From the NCBI RefSeq assembly GCF_032062135.1, contig NC_092859.1, forward strand, positions 113,644,577 to 113,708,576: a DNA stretch of 64,000 bases, in the 5' to 3' direction. Each line of letters starts with the position of its first letter. Position 1 is the stretch's first letter. Source of the stretch: Pyxicephalus adspersus (lineage: Eukaryota; Chordata; Amphibia; Anura; Pyxicephalidae). Below, in pieces: positions 12,719 through 26,900 of this stretch. Position numbers and translations under genes: made by a program. The notes beneath the pieces are model-generated. The model was given only the letters and a program-made list of their open reading frames with translations. It did not search any database and had not been told where the DNA came from.

Positions 12719-13959
12719 CGCCCTACAGCTCCTATTGATATGCATTTCGATTTATCTACTGCAAACCTAGCAGCAATGGGTAACAGCTCTTTTGTGCAAT
12801 TCTTCATTTTTTATTAATACCCCAGTATGTTATAATTACACATGATTCTGTTGTACAGAGGTGACCCCTAGTGTCCTATAAGTGTACCACTATAGCAGGT
12901 CCTGGATTTGTGTAATTCCTCATCAATGCAAAGTGATAGCTCTTCAGTACTGTGCACTATTACTGTAGCCTAATATTACCTGGTATTTGTCTATAGCTCT
13001 CTGATAGTCTGTGTGATCACTCAGCCTGGGACATATTCCTTGCAATGTAATCAGATCTATTTTTGCAAATGAAATATTCCCCATGTGAATCTGACACAGA
13101 TAAAAGAATGAACCGGGATCACTTGCAAACATTACACCCCCTCACATTCTTCGTCGAGTTCAAACAGCCTCCCCTGAGACTTTTTTAAATAACCCCACAG
13201 ATCCAGATGGATTTAATCAAAGTATGGTCGTATTCCTTATACTGCAGTGTCATAACATCAGAGATTCAGCAAGTCAATGTATTGCAGCGTGTGTGAGACA
13301 GGCCTGGTATCCTGTATTCACTTTGTCTAACAATGACGCAATACTTAATGTTCTGTTCTTTCATGTTAGTGTATGCTATATCTTTAACATCTATCAGTGT
13401 TTCCTGTGCTAGTCATGAAAGGAGATCTTATATTGGAAAAGCTTCCCATGAGCAGATTTTCCCTATTCCAATCCACTTTAAATATCGGTCTTGGATGTGT
13501 CTTATCTCATTTTTGACATTGCTTGCATGTTTCCTCTGTATTCACGTAGAAAAACAATTCCCCTTCCAATTTTCTCTAATACGATCCATCCAGCATGTTT
13601 TTGTTTTTATTGTGAGCCCAACAAATGAGGATTGTTTAATCACAGTATATGTTATCTACATCCAAAGTACTCGTTTACACTTATCTAGCATGTCTTAATG
13701 AATGTCTTCAGTATGTGCATTTTAATTACATGTATGTGTGTTGGACGTTATTTACTTTTTTTTTAAACACATTTATGTAGGACATACAAATAGAATATAT
13801 TTATATTTCATTTTACAGAATAAGTGGAAGAAAACAGAGCTTATACAAGCATTGGATAGTTGATACATTATACAAATGCATATGTTATAAGAAAGACATT
13901 TCATCCCTGAGGTTATTGTCATTTACCTTTTATACTTGCAAGGGTATTGTAGTTTGAAG

Positions 13960-14520
13960 TTTGAAGTTTGGGAGCAGGTAGGATTGGGTTAAAAATATGA
14001 AAAAGGTATCAGCATTGGTGGAAGGGTTGGATCAGGAATAGGGATCGGACACAAGGGGGAGGGGAACAGGTAATGGGGGAGCAGCAGGTGCAGGTTTCCC
14101 AAACTCTCTCCCTAAGTTGAGTTGGAAAGTTGGGGTTGGTTGGGGTCCTGGAGGGCAGTGTATTGGTAACATTATGAAGTGGTGAGGGAATATCTTTGCT
14201 ATGGTATGAGTGGTGGGATTAAACATCAAGTGGAAATGGATTTGTAGGAATGGGATAGTTTGTGGGTAATTGATGTCCCAAGGCAGTGGAATGTGCAGCT
14301 ATGAACCAACATATCAATGTGGCACAGTTAGTAGTGGATTGGTCAATGCCTTGGGGACCTACAACCTGAGTTTTGGTGAGTGGATTAGGTTAAAATGTTA
14401 CTGTTATATTAATATTTTTTATGGTGTTAAGTTTGTAAATAATGTTTTTTGGTGTAATAATAATGATATTTGCAATATTAGGTCATTAGTTCATTTTAGC
14501 CCATAAAAGTGTCTTTATTT
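13960..14520 (+). repeat. G/T-rich segment resembling 700-1250
   Basis: Long G/T-rich stretch with GGTTGG/GGGG runs up to about 14280, then CCTTGGGGACCTACAAC, then T-rich sequence with GTAATAATAATG. The shared phrase and composition link it weakly to 700-1250. No coding function. Confidence 0.28.
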
Positions 14521-17500
14521 GATGAGTGGAATTGGGCAGCTGGTGAGTGAGTGTGGGCCTGCGAAAATCTCTGAACTTCTCCTGTCATATGCAAACTGGG
14601 AATACTTAATAGCTCTTTCTACCAAATCAAACACAGACATTTAATTATACCATAAATGTACCAAGATTATCTACAGCCATAATTGTTTATTGTAAACCCA
14701 GACTTGTCCTGCTTTACAGTGCTGCACAAGTTTTGCTGATCATTTTGGCAATTTTGTGATTTTGTGGATTGTCTTACAGAGTAGACTGTATTGGGGAGAC
14801 TGTCTTTTACCATTATTTACTAACACTTTATTAACAGCCTTAACACTTTTGGGTTACCAGTCCATGTATAAACAATGCACTACCTAGGTGAGTGACATGG
14901 CATCTTAACATTAAGCCTCCTTCCAGTTGATAATCTACACATATTTTTTCCTGTGATGGATAGATGTTTGTGATGTTATTCACGTACATTTTCTGCCTAT
15001 CAGATACCAGTGCCAGCCTTTGGGATTGTTGCCATGTCTTTTGCCTGAGTTTAGGACTGATAACTGACTCTTTTCAAACTTCTGTGGAAAAGGAAAACTC
15101 TAACTTTAGCCTTAGTTTTCTTTTATGCAATGTCTTAACAGAAACTAATTGGTGGTCATTTTATTGTCTGTTATTGTAGTTAGTCACTCATGCAACTGTC
15201 AGGGAGAGAATAAAAGTAAGTAATCCAAAATCGAGCAATCTCCCAGACAGACAGTCACATACTTGCTTCTTCTCTATGATGTAAACCAATTTTTTGGAGA
15301 CCTTTCCAATATTAGATGAGTAGTGGTTTGGTGGAGTTCCACCCCTGCTTTAGATTATTCTTCCTAGTTTCCAGCGGTTTGACCGCCCTAGAATCTGGTA
15401 GATCAGATTGCATTACCTATCTAACTCTGTAAATCATAAAGCCAAGCTGATGTAAATGTAAAGCCTATCCAGTAATTACAAACCAAAACTGATGTATTAC
15501 CAATCCATGATATTCCTCATTGTGGCATAGATTACATTCTTACTTTTCCTTTAAATAAGCAGTTTCAGTAAAAATACACATATTGTCATAAATGTATATT
15601 TTAACTTACTCCCAAGTTATTATATATCACAAAACATTTCACCTAATCTATTATTCTTATTCTCTTCATTTTATCCTAGCTTGTTCCCTCCTCCTATTTC
15701 TTAGCAGATGTTCTTCCCTCCCCACGTTGGTATTACTATAAGCTCTCTGATGAGCTGTCTCTCCTTTCTGCTGCATCCCTATTACAGGCCACCAGCCTTT
15801 CTGAAATGCCCAACTGACCCCCTACCTGGATCTGGGCACAATCACTTCCTAACCACGCCAAGCCATGCCAGGACTACGGAAAGACCAGCATATTCACCCA
15901 AGAACTTAGAAGGTGTTGACTTCATAGCAGGTTGAGTATTTATTAAGATAATTTTCAATAACTAGAATTAGTTTAGACCACAGACAAGTTTCATAAATAT
16001 GATGCCGTATCAATTCCTAAATCAGGAAATATACTGCTTATCTTCTCATTTATTCCTCATTATTGCAAAAGGTAATAGCTTTAGTTTAATACGGCTACAT
16101 TCACAACTTGGTGTTTTAGGGGGCGTGTATGTGTGTCCAATGGGTGCATCCTCATTGCTGATTTCAATAGACACACTTTTTACAGTAGTTAGTATCATTG
16201 AGCTGTGAATGTAACATGTTAAATCATATAATCACACTTTAACATAAATATTTATTGCAGGCCTAAAATTTCAAATGTTACATTTTACTCCTTACTACTC
16301 TATAAATGCACTTTGCTCTGCCTTGTAACTTGATTGGTCGGTTTGTTTAGTTTGATCTGCAATGAATGCATTGGAAAGCTGAACTTTATGTGGGACATTC
16401 TAGGCAAGAAGTGATGAGAAACGACCTCAATGTGGACACAAGCAGAAGTAAATACCTAAAAGACATCAAAACCCTTCCCTGCTCTATCCAAAACAGTTGG
16501 GTTTTAAAGTGAAGATTGTGTATTTTTAAATTATTTTCTTGGCATCCCTATTTATGCAATATATAGAAAAAAAAAATAAGATTCATATTCGCTACTGGTG
16601 AGGATTTCATAATAAAAATAACAAATCACTGTCATATTTATGCAGCCTAATATCATAAAATAACTGAAGGGCATTAGCCATATATATATTTATACTGAAC
16701 CACATCATAGCATTAAACCAGCCCTTCTTCTTTTAAAACAAAGTCCCTCTGTCCCTCTTTTCTGCACAGTTTTCCCTCTTTTTGATCTAATGTATAGACA
16801 TATGCACCATTTTACTATCAAACAAGGTATTCTGCACTGAATCTTTTTTATACCCTGAAAAGCCAGCATAAAGGAAAGATAGTGGTGTGGAAAAAAATGG
16901 TTGCAATCATTTTTTGTAGATTATTATTTTTTGTATATTATTATTAATAATTTATATTAATATTTTATTTTATTTCTTGTAGTCCACATAACTTGACACA
17001 TGGCATATTTAAGGGGTGTGACATATCTGGGGGCATGGCAGCAGCCTGGTATTGGCCGGTGAGAAGTAAACCTGAACTGTTAATCATCATTGCCTAAAGA
17101 ATCCACTGAACTCAATTGCATACATTTATGTTATGTGTGTTAGTACATTGTGGTGCAATTCTTGCAGCTTCAACAGCCATGGGTTGCAAAACAGTACCCT
17201 GCATTGTGGGGTGATATAATAGAAGGAACGCTGCATTTGCCTTTTTTGGTCTATTCCTTTGCGTTGGCAGCTCATTCGAAATTATTGGGTTGCCTTAATG
17301 GAATGCACAATAAAAAATGATACATGGCAGTGATTCACATGCATTAATGCAAAACACAGAAATTTTGCATGGGATTTGTAGGTTGTGCAGCTACTTTTAT
17401 TTGTTTCAGTGTTAAGAGAATATATGAGGTTGATCAGAGGGTATTGGGTGTTCAACTGCCCTGTAACTACCCATGTGATTCAGTCCTAATTCAGTATTGT

Positions 17501-18603
17501 GAGCCTTTATGACATAGGTGAACCACTGCACATACAAGCATGTAGATTAGATTGCTTATTTCTTTGTGATTTGGCGTTGGTAGTGTATTCCCAGTATAAT
17601 ACAGATGGTCCCACTGAATTGTATATTAATGCATGGTATATTACTAAACCTGCCACACCTTGATCATGTTCTGTCCACTGATATATTGGTATTTGGTATC
17701 CAGTCTGTCTAGTAATTTCCATGGTGGCTTACCATTCATATATAACATTGGCAGTGCTGGCCTAGAGATGATCTTGTCTCACACTCTGAATTCTCTTGTG
17801 TCACGCTCAGTCAACACAAAGGAGGGGGTGACAAGTCTACAGCTTTAAAGGTTCTAATCCCCTGGATAACAGGTCATTAGTGACAGCAACAATCTGTGGG
17901 CAGCCTTCCTGAGATTATCACACAGATGTAGGAAGCAGTTTCATTAGACTAAATTTATTGCATGTTTGTTATGTATATATCCATGCAAATATACATGTTC
18001 ATGACAATCCATATGTAAACCCTGGACATTAATACACTAAGGCAATGTAGCTTAAGACAAATGTTGCAGCACACCACAACATACAACCACCATGTAAAAA
18101 ACCACCATGTAAAAAAGCGCATATCTATTATTTATTCTGCTTCAAATTGAACGGCACATATTATGTTAACACATTACACATGTTTGTTGACATTGATTTT
18201 GATACATTTTAATTTATTTAAAAGACAATAAATAATATTGGTTTTACCTAAATCCTGAATGATGAATATTTTTATCAGATTTTTATTTCGGTCTATGACT
18301 CCGGTGGAGACATTTTTCTGTTACTGAGAATATAAGGCACAGAAAGGAATAAAACATTTTCTGAAATTATAACTTTTCTTCTTTCTAATTAAAAATATTG
18401 TTTCATTTGAAGAGATTTATCTTCACTATCTCTTCCCACAGAAACCCAAGTTTCACCCAATGTTTACGCAAAATTTTCATGTTTTTACATTGGATTCAAT
18501 TAGGAAATGTAAATCAATTTAGACTCACTTTTTTCTAATTCAATGCAATAAAAAGATGTGTTCATTTTGGGTAAAGGTTGGGTGAATCTTTGGTAACAAT
18601 ATT
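14521..18603. other. Upstream intergenic region of cdhr5
   Basis: AT-rich with no repeat or gene I can name; together with 12718-13959 it forms the 5' flank of cdhr5. Any enhancers here cannot be identified by eye. Confidence 0.45.
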
Positions 18604-18611
18604 TATAAATA
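18604..18611 (+). promoter_or_regulatory. Candidate TATA box of cdhr5
   Basis: TATAAATA is a consensus TATA box 72 bp upstream of the start codon. Initiation about 30 bp downstream would give a 5' leader of roughly 45-50 nt without an intron. The placement fits a tissue-restricted, TATA-driven gene. No transcript evidence is available, and in AT-rich DNA such a motif can occur by chance. Confidence 0.5.
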
Positions 18612-18682
18612 GCCCCCTATTTCTTACCTCAGCTGCATTTTTATTTGTCAGAGCTCGGAAGCTTTGCATTGGAGATCAGAAC

Positions 18683-18752
18683 ATGGTGGCCATGCTTCCC
18701 TCTACTGAAATTCTACTACTGACAATCGGCCTTACTTTCCAGATGACTTCAG
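18683..18752 (+). CDS. cdhr5: cdhr5 coding exon 1: start codon and signal peptide
   Basis: Codes residues 1-23 plus the first base of codon 24. The first ATG (18683) has A at -3 and G at +4, a strong initiation context; an in-frame ATG nine bases later is weaker. The hydrophobic run ILLLTIGLTF is the signal-peptide core, and cleavage is expected around residues 22-25, just before DQC. The donor is GTACAG, intron phase 1, a common position for a signal-peptide exon. Confidence 0.85.
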
Positions 18753-21700
18753 GTACAGTATGAGCAGTATACAGTGGGAAGGGAGGCTTTATATTTCAAT
18801 GAATTTAAACAAGAATACAAACAAGAACAAAAAAACATAACTATGTATTAGATGTCCAAGATTGGATAATAATTCAACAACAAGATCTCATTGTCATAAT
18901 TCCTAGCTCTGTTCTAGTCCATTGGAGTTTGCCGTGATTCCACTCACCTTTCTAGGTTTTATTGCATTTTTCCTAATGCAAAATCAATAGTAATTCCAAC
19001 AGGATCCCCTCACATTGGCAACAGCAGATGTACTGACCCAAGAACACAAGCAGATTCCTCACCAATGAGTCCCTAAAAGAAATCAAACAATGCAGTGTAG
19101 ACACTGTGGCTTCTTTTGAATTACTGGGGTTCTGAGTTGAGTTTCCATGACTGATTAATTGCATGGGGTTTGTATAAATGCTTATACCTAAACAAGCCCT
19201 GTGCTTTTATTGGTAATTTATAGACATTGGGTTGCAAGCTCCTACATATAAACAACTATACAGCATACATTTTATAAAGGAAATAAAAAGTATTTGCTTT
19301 AGATTAACAGATTTCTTACCAAAAACATGTAAACTATATCAGACTTGTAAAAAGTTTTAGGTTTGCTTTGTATGCCTCTAATGTTGTCATTTACTAACAA
19401 TACTTCTGTACCTTTCTTGTATTTAGGGGATCAGTGCTCTAGTGGTAGTAATATATTCACAGAGATCCTGGAAAACAGTCCTAATGGGACTTTTGTGGCT
19501 AACCTAAGCATGTTTGGGGACCCGTTGACCAGCACAGTAAAACTTTGTTTGAGTGGTACAGATGCTGACTGGTTTTACTTGGATGGGAAAAACGTCTGGC
19601 TCAATGTGTCATCGGGAAAAACTCTAGACCGAGAGGTATAAGTTACAATTGAAGTACAATAATGTAGAATACTAATCAGTGTCTAAATGGTCATCTTAAA
19701 TGTGTTGCTCTTAACACACCTTAACATGAATGAGTCTTTTCAACTTTTATCTTATATTTTATTTTAGGCACTGAATTCCTCAGTACTCCTAGTCACGTTA
19801 TCTTGCTCTGAAGAAAGCTATGCCACGGTAACGTACTATAATAATAATATAATATTATATAATAATTATCAAATTAAATCAATATATATACACTGTAATT
19901 CCCCAGAATACTGGCTCCTAAAGAAAACTGTGCTCAAAGAATACTTGCTTATTTTATTGTGCTGAGTTTGTATTATTATTATATATTACTGAGATTTCTC
20001 TTGTTTATGTCTGGTATATATGTTTAGTTAAAGTATATAAAGCACAATTGTTTTCATGCACAAGGCATATGGTGACCTGTGAATGAGTTAATATGTCTGC
20101 CACAATGTTTATATAATGTATACATGGTGGCAGACATTTGAACTCATTATATACCCAGACCATGGCATCATTGTGTGGCCCCTAGGTGTCATACATAACA
20201 TGTGGAGTCAGGCTACTGTATGTTTGTCAACGATATTGGTGATCAGGACATTTAAAGAGAACGAATCCTCCTAATGGGGACACAGACAACAATAAAACCT
20301 GACAGTGGTCAAAGCCAATTCTAAACTTACTGTTGCCTCAGAAAGCATTGAGATGATTCCCTGTTTGACCCCCTGCCCCATGAAAAATATAGAAAGGAAG
20401 CATTTACTGATCAGCTGTGCACCGCCATTATCCAACCTCTTCCTTCCCCAATCCTCATTCCTGCAACTTTCTCCATCACTGCTTACAACTCCTTCATTAC
20501 TGATGAACGCTGCAACCCCAAATCCCTCTTACACTGATCACTTCAGTTTTTATTGCTGTCCATGCCATTCTGTCACCTGTTTACTATACTGACATGGTAA
20601 TATCTGCAGGACCAGCAGGCAGGAGGCAGTGCAGACAGGAAGCAGTTGGGCATGTAAATAGCTGCAGGGATGGCATCAGAGTCCAGTAAAGTACAGGGTG
20701 GTTTTATATTGATTGAAGATAGAATATTACATTATAAATAGATAAACAAAAACATTAAGACCCTAGGTCTTAATGTCCAAAACCCTAAAGTAAAAACATT
20801 GCCGTAATGGGCGATTTGCTTTATAACTCTTTACTTAATCGTTTTCAACAGATTGTTGGTGTAAAAAAAATCATTTACCTGTAATTTGTGTTTTACAGGC
20901 TCAATATTCCGTTTTTTTTTATTACAGAGTCAAAAGTGACTGTTAATACTATTGTTAATAGTTCTGTTATCATCACTATACGTATTTCACTTGATTTCAC
21001 AACAAAAAAAATAAGTAGACCTGAGTTAGCCTAAATCATCTGTAAGGTAAGATTGGTTCTTCTTGTGATACCTTGTGATGGTTCTTACTACTTGTGCTAA
21101 CACTTCTAACTTCTATCTGTCCTTTGTCCCTGTGGAACCCTTTGGTTTCTGGGTCAAGAATATATGTGAGGCCTTCACTTCTGCCTAAATTCAGATCAAA
21201 GGCCTGATTAACTAAAGCTCTCCAAGAATAGGGAGCATACACTTCAATCGGTGAAGTTGGGTGATCCTGCCAACCTGGAATGGATCTGGTCCAGGATTCA
21301 AAACATTTGCTAGCAAATGACAAATGACTTTAAATAAATGCATTCCAGGTTTTCTGGATCACCCAGCTTTACTGATGAAAGTGTATCCTCTCCAGCCTAA
21401 ATCAGGCCCCAAGCCTCATTCCTCACTGAACTATACTCCTGTCCCTGGCATTAAACTTTCAAATGACAAAGCCTTTAATACCTGCTGATGTTATGATTTA
21501 TAAGTTGAATGAAATAGGTGAGTTTTAACGCAGATAAAAGTGTTTAACTCAACACAGGCAACTGTCAAGACCTCATGTATGTCCTAGGATCCAAAAGGGC
21601 TCTAGATTGGGTACAAAGATTGATTTAAATACTAACGCAGCACCTGCAATCTCCACAAGGTGTCTGTACGTCATTGCTGTTCTTACCTATAAAACAGATT

Positions 21701-23924
21701 TTGCTAGGTCAGGTTCACTTTTCTTTCTCTAAAAAAGCTATATTACTTTACAGGAAACGTCTACATACGCCAGGGATCAGCAAATCTTAACTTCCACTGT
21801 TATTTCATAATTGTTTTTTTATTTTTTTTATTTTTAGGTCCACTATAGGATAATAGTCCAAGTTCTAAATGAAAATGACAATAGGCCCAGTTTTTTAGAA
21901 GAATCAATATTACCACAGAACATCAGTGAGGTAAGTAATATATACCAACACATATTAAGCTTTACAATATAATGTATTCCAATGCATATGGTATTTGAGG
22001 TATTACAAATTCCCTGTTGATTAGATATACTAAACATTGGAAATGGGTAAAGATTGCCCTGTAATAGGTCTGTCTTCTCAGTTTATAGTTTACATGATAA
22101 TGTTAGGCTAAACCACCCTCTGACTACCTTTAATGCCTATCTCTAACACTTATTCCTCTCTCTGTCTCCAACTTGCAGCCTCATGCAATAAAAGAGAAAT
22201 ATTAGGGACACTGCATTCTTTTTAAAGCAAAATATATAAAAAATCATAAGGAAGACTTAGAAATTGCTTTAGTTAGTGGGTAAATCCAATGCAAATATAT
22301 CACCGGTGTATAAACTTAATTAGCATTCGTATTATTTGACTGATATTGATTTGGCATATGCTAGGAATTGAAATATCAATTATGATGGTCATACTAACAT
22401 TTTAATTGATCTCTAAATATTTTAAGATGGAAGAGTGGTGACTATTCATTATTGGATTATTAGTTTAACTGTGACTTGTTTTTAAAACAGAATAGAAATG
22501 GAATGGAATAGAATAGAATTTAGTAGTCCTATTAATAAAGAATTGCTTCTTTTTCTTGTAGTTCTGCTCGAAATGGTAGTTATAATGCCCCTGACTTATA
22601 TAGGAAAACTTTCAAAAACTTGGATTCTGTTTACTACAGTGTTCACACAACAAATCCCACTCTTTTAACACAAATCATTCAATATACCTCATATTATTCT
22701 CAAGTTATCAAAATAACTCCCCTATCCCATGAGGAATGGCAATAAAGTGAGGGAGGTATTAATAGTTATGTATTCTTTTTTTTGCAGCTGGCAGACATCG
22801 ATTCTGTAGTCTTTACAGCAAAAGCTGTGGATCGGGATGGGGATACCTTAATGTATGTCATTGACCGAACAATGGTGAGTCAGGGCTGTTGTTCCTTAAT
22901 ACTCCATATCCATGGCATTTGTAAACTGACTGCTTAGATATTAGTGATTTATAGCAGTATAAAGTTGTCAAAGAAATTTTGCTCCCTAATAACACCAAAT
23001 GGCAACATATTGTTCACTAACAAGGCAATTTGCTTTTCTGTAAAATTTGTGTTTATCGCCTATACTAAAAAACCACCACAATTAACACCCATCTGCTGTT
23101 ACGACAAAATTCTACAGGACGTAAAAGGTGGTAAGAAAAATCTTGCCAGTTCCTATGATTAACCATGTTCCACTTTCTTAGAAGAAGAAATACTAGCCAC
23201 ATATCCGCTTCTCTAGAAAAAGGAACTAAGCACAAATGTGTAACCATATGTCAGAAATCTGCATAATGAATCTTAGCTGTTTCTGAATTTTAGAGTAGCT
23301 ATTCTATTTAAAGTAGACAAACAAACAGTAGACATTGGCATCTAATACTTGGGCCACTAAAACTAGTGTGATTTCACACTGTAAACATCCAATACTGAGT
23401 TAAAGATCTACTGGTGAATGCTGGTTTTGTTTTCAGGGAGACTACAAATATTTTCACATGGATCACCCAAACAATGGAAAAGTGTTGCTATCCCGTCCTC
23501 TGGATTTTGAAAGTATTCAGCAACTGGAAGTTATTATTCATGCTGTGGTAAGAAAATATTCAGGTTCAGTTTTATTCCCTGTAGTGAATGCTGATTGCAG
23601 AGTCTAGCTGTGAAGGGCAGTGTGAGACAGAGAAAAAAATAAAGTTTGGATCCAACTGTACCCTTTTGAATTACTGTCCTAAAGTCAACATCGAGAACAG
23701 TACCATCTTAGAGGAAATAACCATTCTAATGCCTTCATTTGCAAAGTTAGCAAACTTTTGGAAAAAAAGTTTGCAGATTCCTCATCACAAGTAGGTTACC
23801 TATAATGCAGCACCATAGTCTTTGTCTCACGTGGACTGAATCACAAAACACCAATAATATGGAGGAATAGAACACCCAGTCTCCTTTCTATAAAATGATA
23901 GACTCATGGCACAGTTAGGAAGAG

Positions 23925-23976
<52 letters not shown>

Positions 23977-26900
23977 CACTCTATATATATTTCCTAATTT
24001 CCACCCCTTTTGTTTAAAAACAGCCTTTTTATTACCCTTACAAATGACCAGATATAAAAACTGAGGTTCCCTCATCCACTACACCTTAGATATATTAGAT
24101 AATATTTAATAAATTATGTAAAATCTGCATAAATCTTTGTTGAATCTGTTAAAAAGGTACATCAAAGGCTATGTACACACGTGCAATAATTGTTGTTGGA
24201 AAGGATCTTTCACGTTCCTTTCCAACGACTAACGACTGCACAATGTATGAACGAGTGCTGTACATACAGCGCCGTTCTGCTTTATGGAGAGGGGAGGGGA
24301 GAACGATGGAGCGGCACCCCATTGCGCTCTCTCCCCTTCACTTGTATTATGATCATTGATCGTTGATCGTTCATCGTCTGTGGATCTGCCTGGACGGCCG
24401 TTCGGACGATGGACCTGAGCCACTTATCGGACAAGAACTATTGCACATATGTACATAGCCTAACTTCCAGGCACTGTTCCAGGGAGATGACAACTGTAGA
24501 GGCACCCTGTCATGGATATAGACCTCTCCTAATGACATATATTAATGGTGTTGTGCTAATACAGTCAAGTGTTGTCAAACATTTGCATGCCTTTATTTCT
24601 CATTATCTGTACATTTCCCCAGTCACAGACTTAGCACACTTTTGCCAGTCTCTTCTCTAATCCTCGGTAAAAGGATTGAGCTGTTTTATTATAAAGGCTC
24701 TTGCTCATTACTTTTCTTCTTAAAACTGCATGTGACATAATCTTCCCAGTTTAGCACAAATCTTGTATTAGTTGTCTAGCTTTTAAGTAAAAAGGTTTAT
24801 ATAGAAGATAAATAATATGTAATTTGTTCATGTGGGTCAAAGGTTATTTTTTTGTAAATGAAGACAGATGCATTCATTCTTCTGGGCAGACGTAAATTTA
24901 AAATAGATCGTAATCCTGGTATAGGAGTCCCCCTTACACTGCCAGTAATCACATTTAACTTTAATCTGGTAATAGTATTTCTTATAAACCATTTGACACT
25001 ACCGCCCATTCTGAGTTGAATTCTGGTTTTTGAATAAGTCCTTATAGGACTACCCTGCTATCACCCTTTAAGATTGCAGCTTAACACCCTGATCTTACTT
25101 ATATATGGGCCCTATCCTCTTAACAATGTTGCAGTTACAGTATGTATGGTGAGAGACTAATGCCATTGTGTTTTACTGCACCTTTCTGAGCATAAGGAAA
25201 AATTAGTAAAACCACTATATTCAAGGTGACTTTGCAGAAAGAACCTTTTTTGGATAGTGTCTGTTGTCAGGTCTACATTTTTTAAGTACTATGTTTAAAA
25301 GCACAGTACACATGTGATCAGCGGGTGTTTTTTGCACTTATTAGTTGTATATTTTCCAAACCACCAATTACAAAGAAGAAGCTAATTTCTAGGGTTTATA
25401 TATACTTTAGTCTCACTCCTCTTGGTTTGTCAATAATCATTATACATGAGAAAAATTATATTTGAGTTCTAAATTGCAGACCAGTTGTATATTGACTCGC
25501 AGGCTGCTCAAAAAAACATAAATAGATCATCCAAATGCATTGTCTGTGCCCAATCACTATCTCTGGCAGAATAAAGAGGGTATCCATATTGAAGGGAGTC
25601 CTTCATTTACGTATTTACATTTACTGCAGATATTAGGAAGTAATAAGTATCATTCATGGTATCTAGAGCAAAATAACATGACTGATCTGATAAGTAAATC
25701 AGAGCCAATATTTATAAAAAAAAGGCAAAAAGTTACACTATTAGAAAAAAAAAATTATAGAACACTTAAATCTAGTTGATCTAGAAAAAGGCAAAATAAA
25801 TTGATCCTAAAGATATGACTATCAGGATTGTTCAATGATATGGTGTTAATTCTTAGGATTGATTATATGGGAAGTAATAGTCAGGTATTTTTTTATGTGA
25901 CCTTTTTATTCATATGCCCACTTCTTTAAAATGGGTGGTCCAGCTTGTTATCTGTAATTTGTAATCCAAGCCAATTATTTTTAAGACACTGCTAAAGTGT
26001 CCACATGCAAGTTAAGGACATACTAGTGGTCATTTGAGAATTTACACCTGCTTATAAACCCCCTCGTTACATAATTCATACAGCCTATTAGGATTCATAT
26101 TAGCCTATTATTAGGATACAATCAGAAAATCACAAAAATCAAGACAAAAGAGTTGGGCTTAATATTGGCAGAATATATCTAAAACATCATTAAGCAAGTA
26201 ACATTAACAATTTAATTTATAGTATATATAGCAATATAGTTGATTAACTTTAAATTTTTAACAGGAAATGACAACCAGAGAACGTCAGCGTAGCACAGCT
26301 AGAGTACGGGTCATCGTGCTTGATGGAGATGACCAATATCCTCAATTCCTTCCATGCCACTACATGTCTCATGATGGTCTTAATGTCTGTGTTAGCCCTA
26401 CATACTCTGTGAACATCACAACAGGAAAGGAGCCAGTGAGTATTTGTGGGTAAAATGTTCGACCTAATACTTTTGTAAAGTATTAATGTGAAAAAATAGT
26501 GTAAGTGGGTTTGGGACATGTGCTTGATGAAAACTTTTTCTGTCTGTGTTTTTAGACAGGGACCCTTGTCTTCTTTCCTGGACCTATATTTGCAGAAGAT
26601 GGTGACAAAGGAATCATGGCTCCCATCTCATACTCCTTGCTATCAGGTGTAGTACAGTATGAATTTAAATGTTTATAATTAGTGTACAATACTGCCTTTC
26701 CAATGAGATCCCAAATACTCATTATACATGTTGTCTTTTTATTTCTTTGTTTTAGCTAATAAACAGAAATATTTTCACTAATTTTACATGAACCCACAGG
26801 TTTCTTTATATGTTTTACTGTAAAATCAGTGTTTTTTTCCTGTGTTATATCAATCTGAACATTTTCTATTTATGTCTACTAGGTCTTGACAGTGACAAAT

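Noticed and set aside
13333..13698. 121-codon open frame
   Set aside because: No recognisable similarity, no coding composition, and no splice or polyadenylation signals in support.
18566..18590. Possible HNF4 DR1 site upstream of cdhr5 (GGGTAAAGGTTGGG)
   Set aside because: Only one half-site is reasonable; the other matches three of six positions. Biologically tempting for a gut gene but not supportable.
23827..24075. Minus-strand frame with an alternating Tyr-Ile run
   Set aside because: It is the translation of the (TA)n microsatellite.
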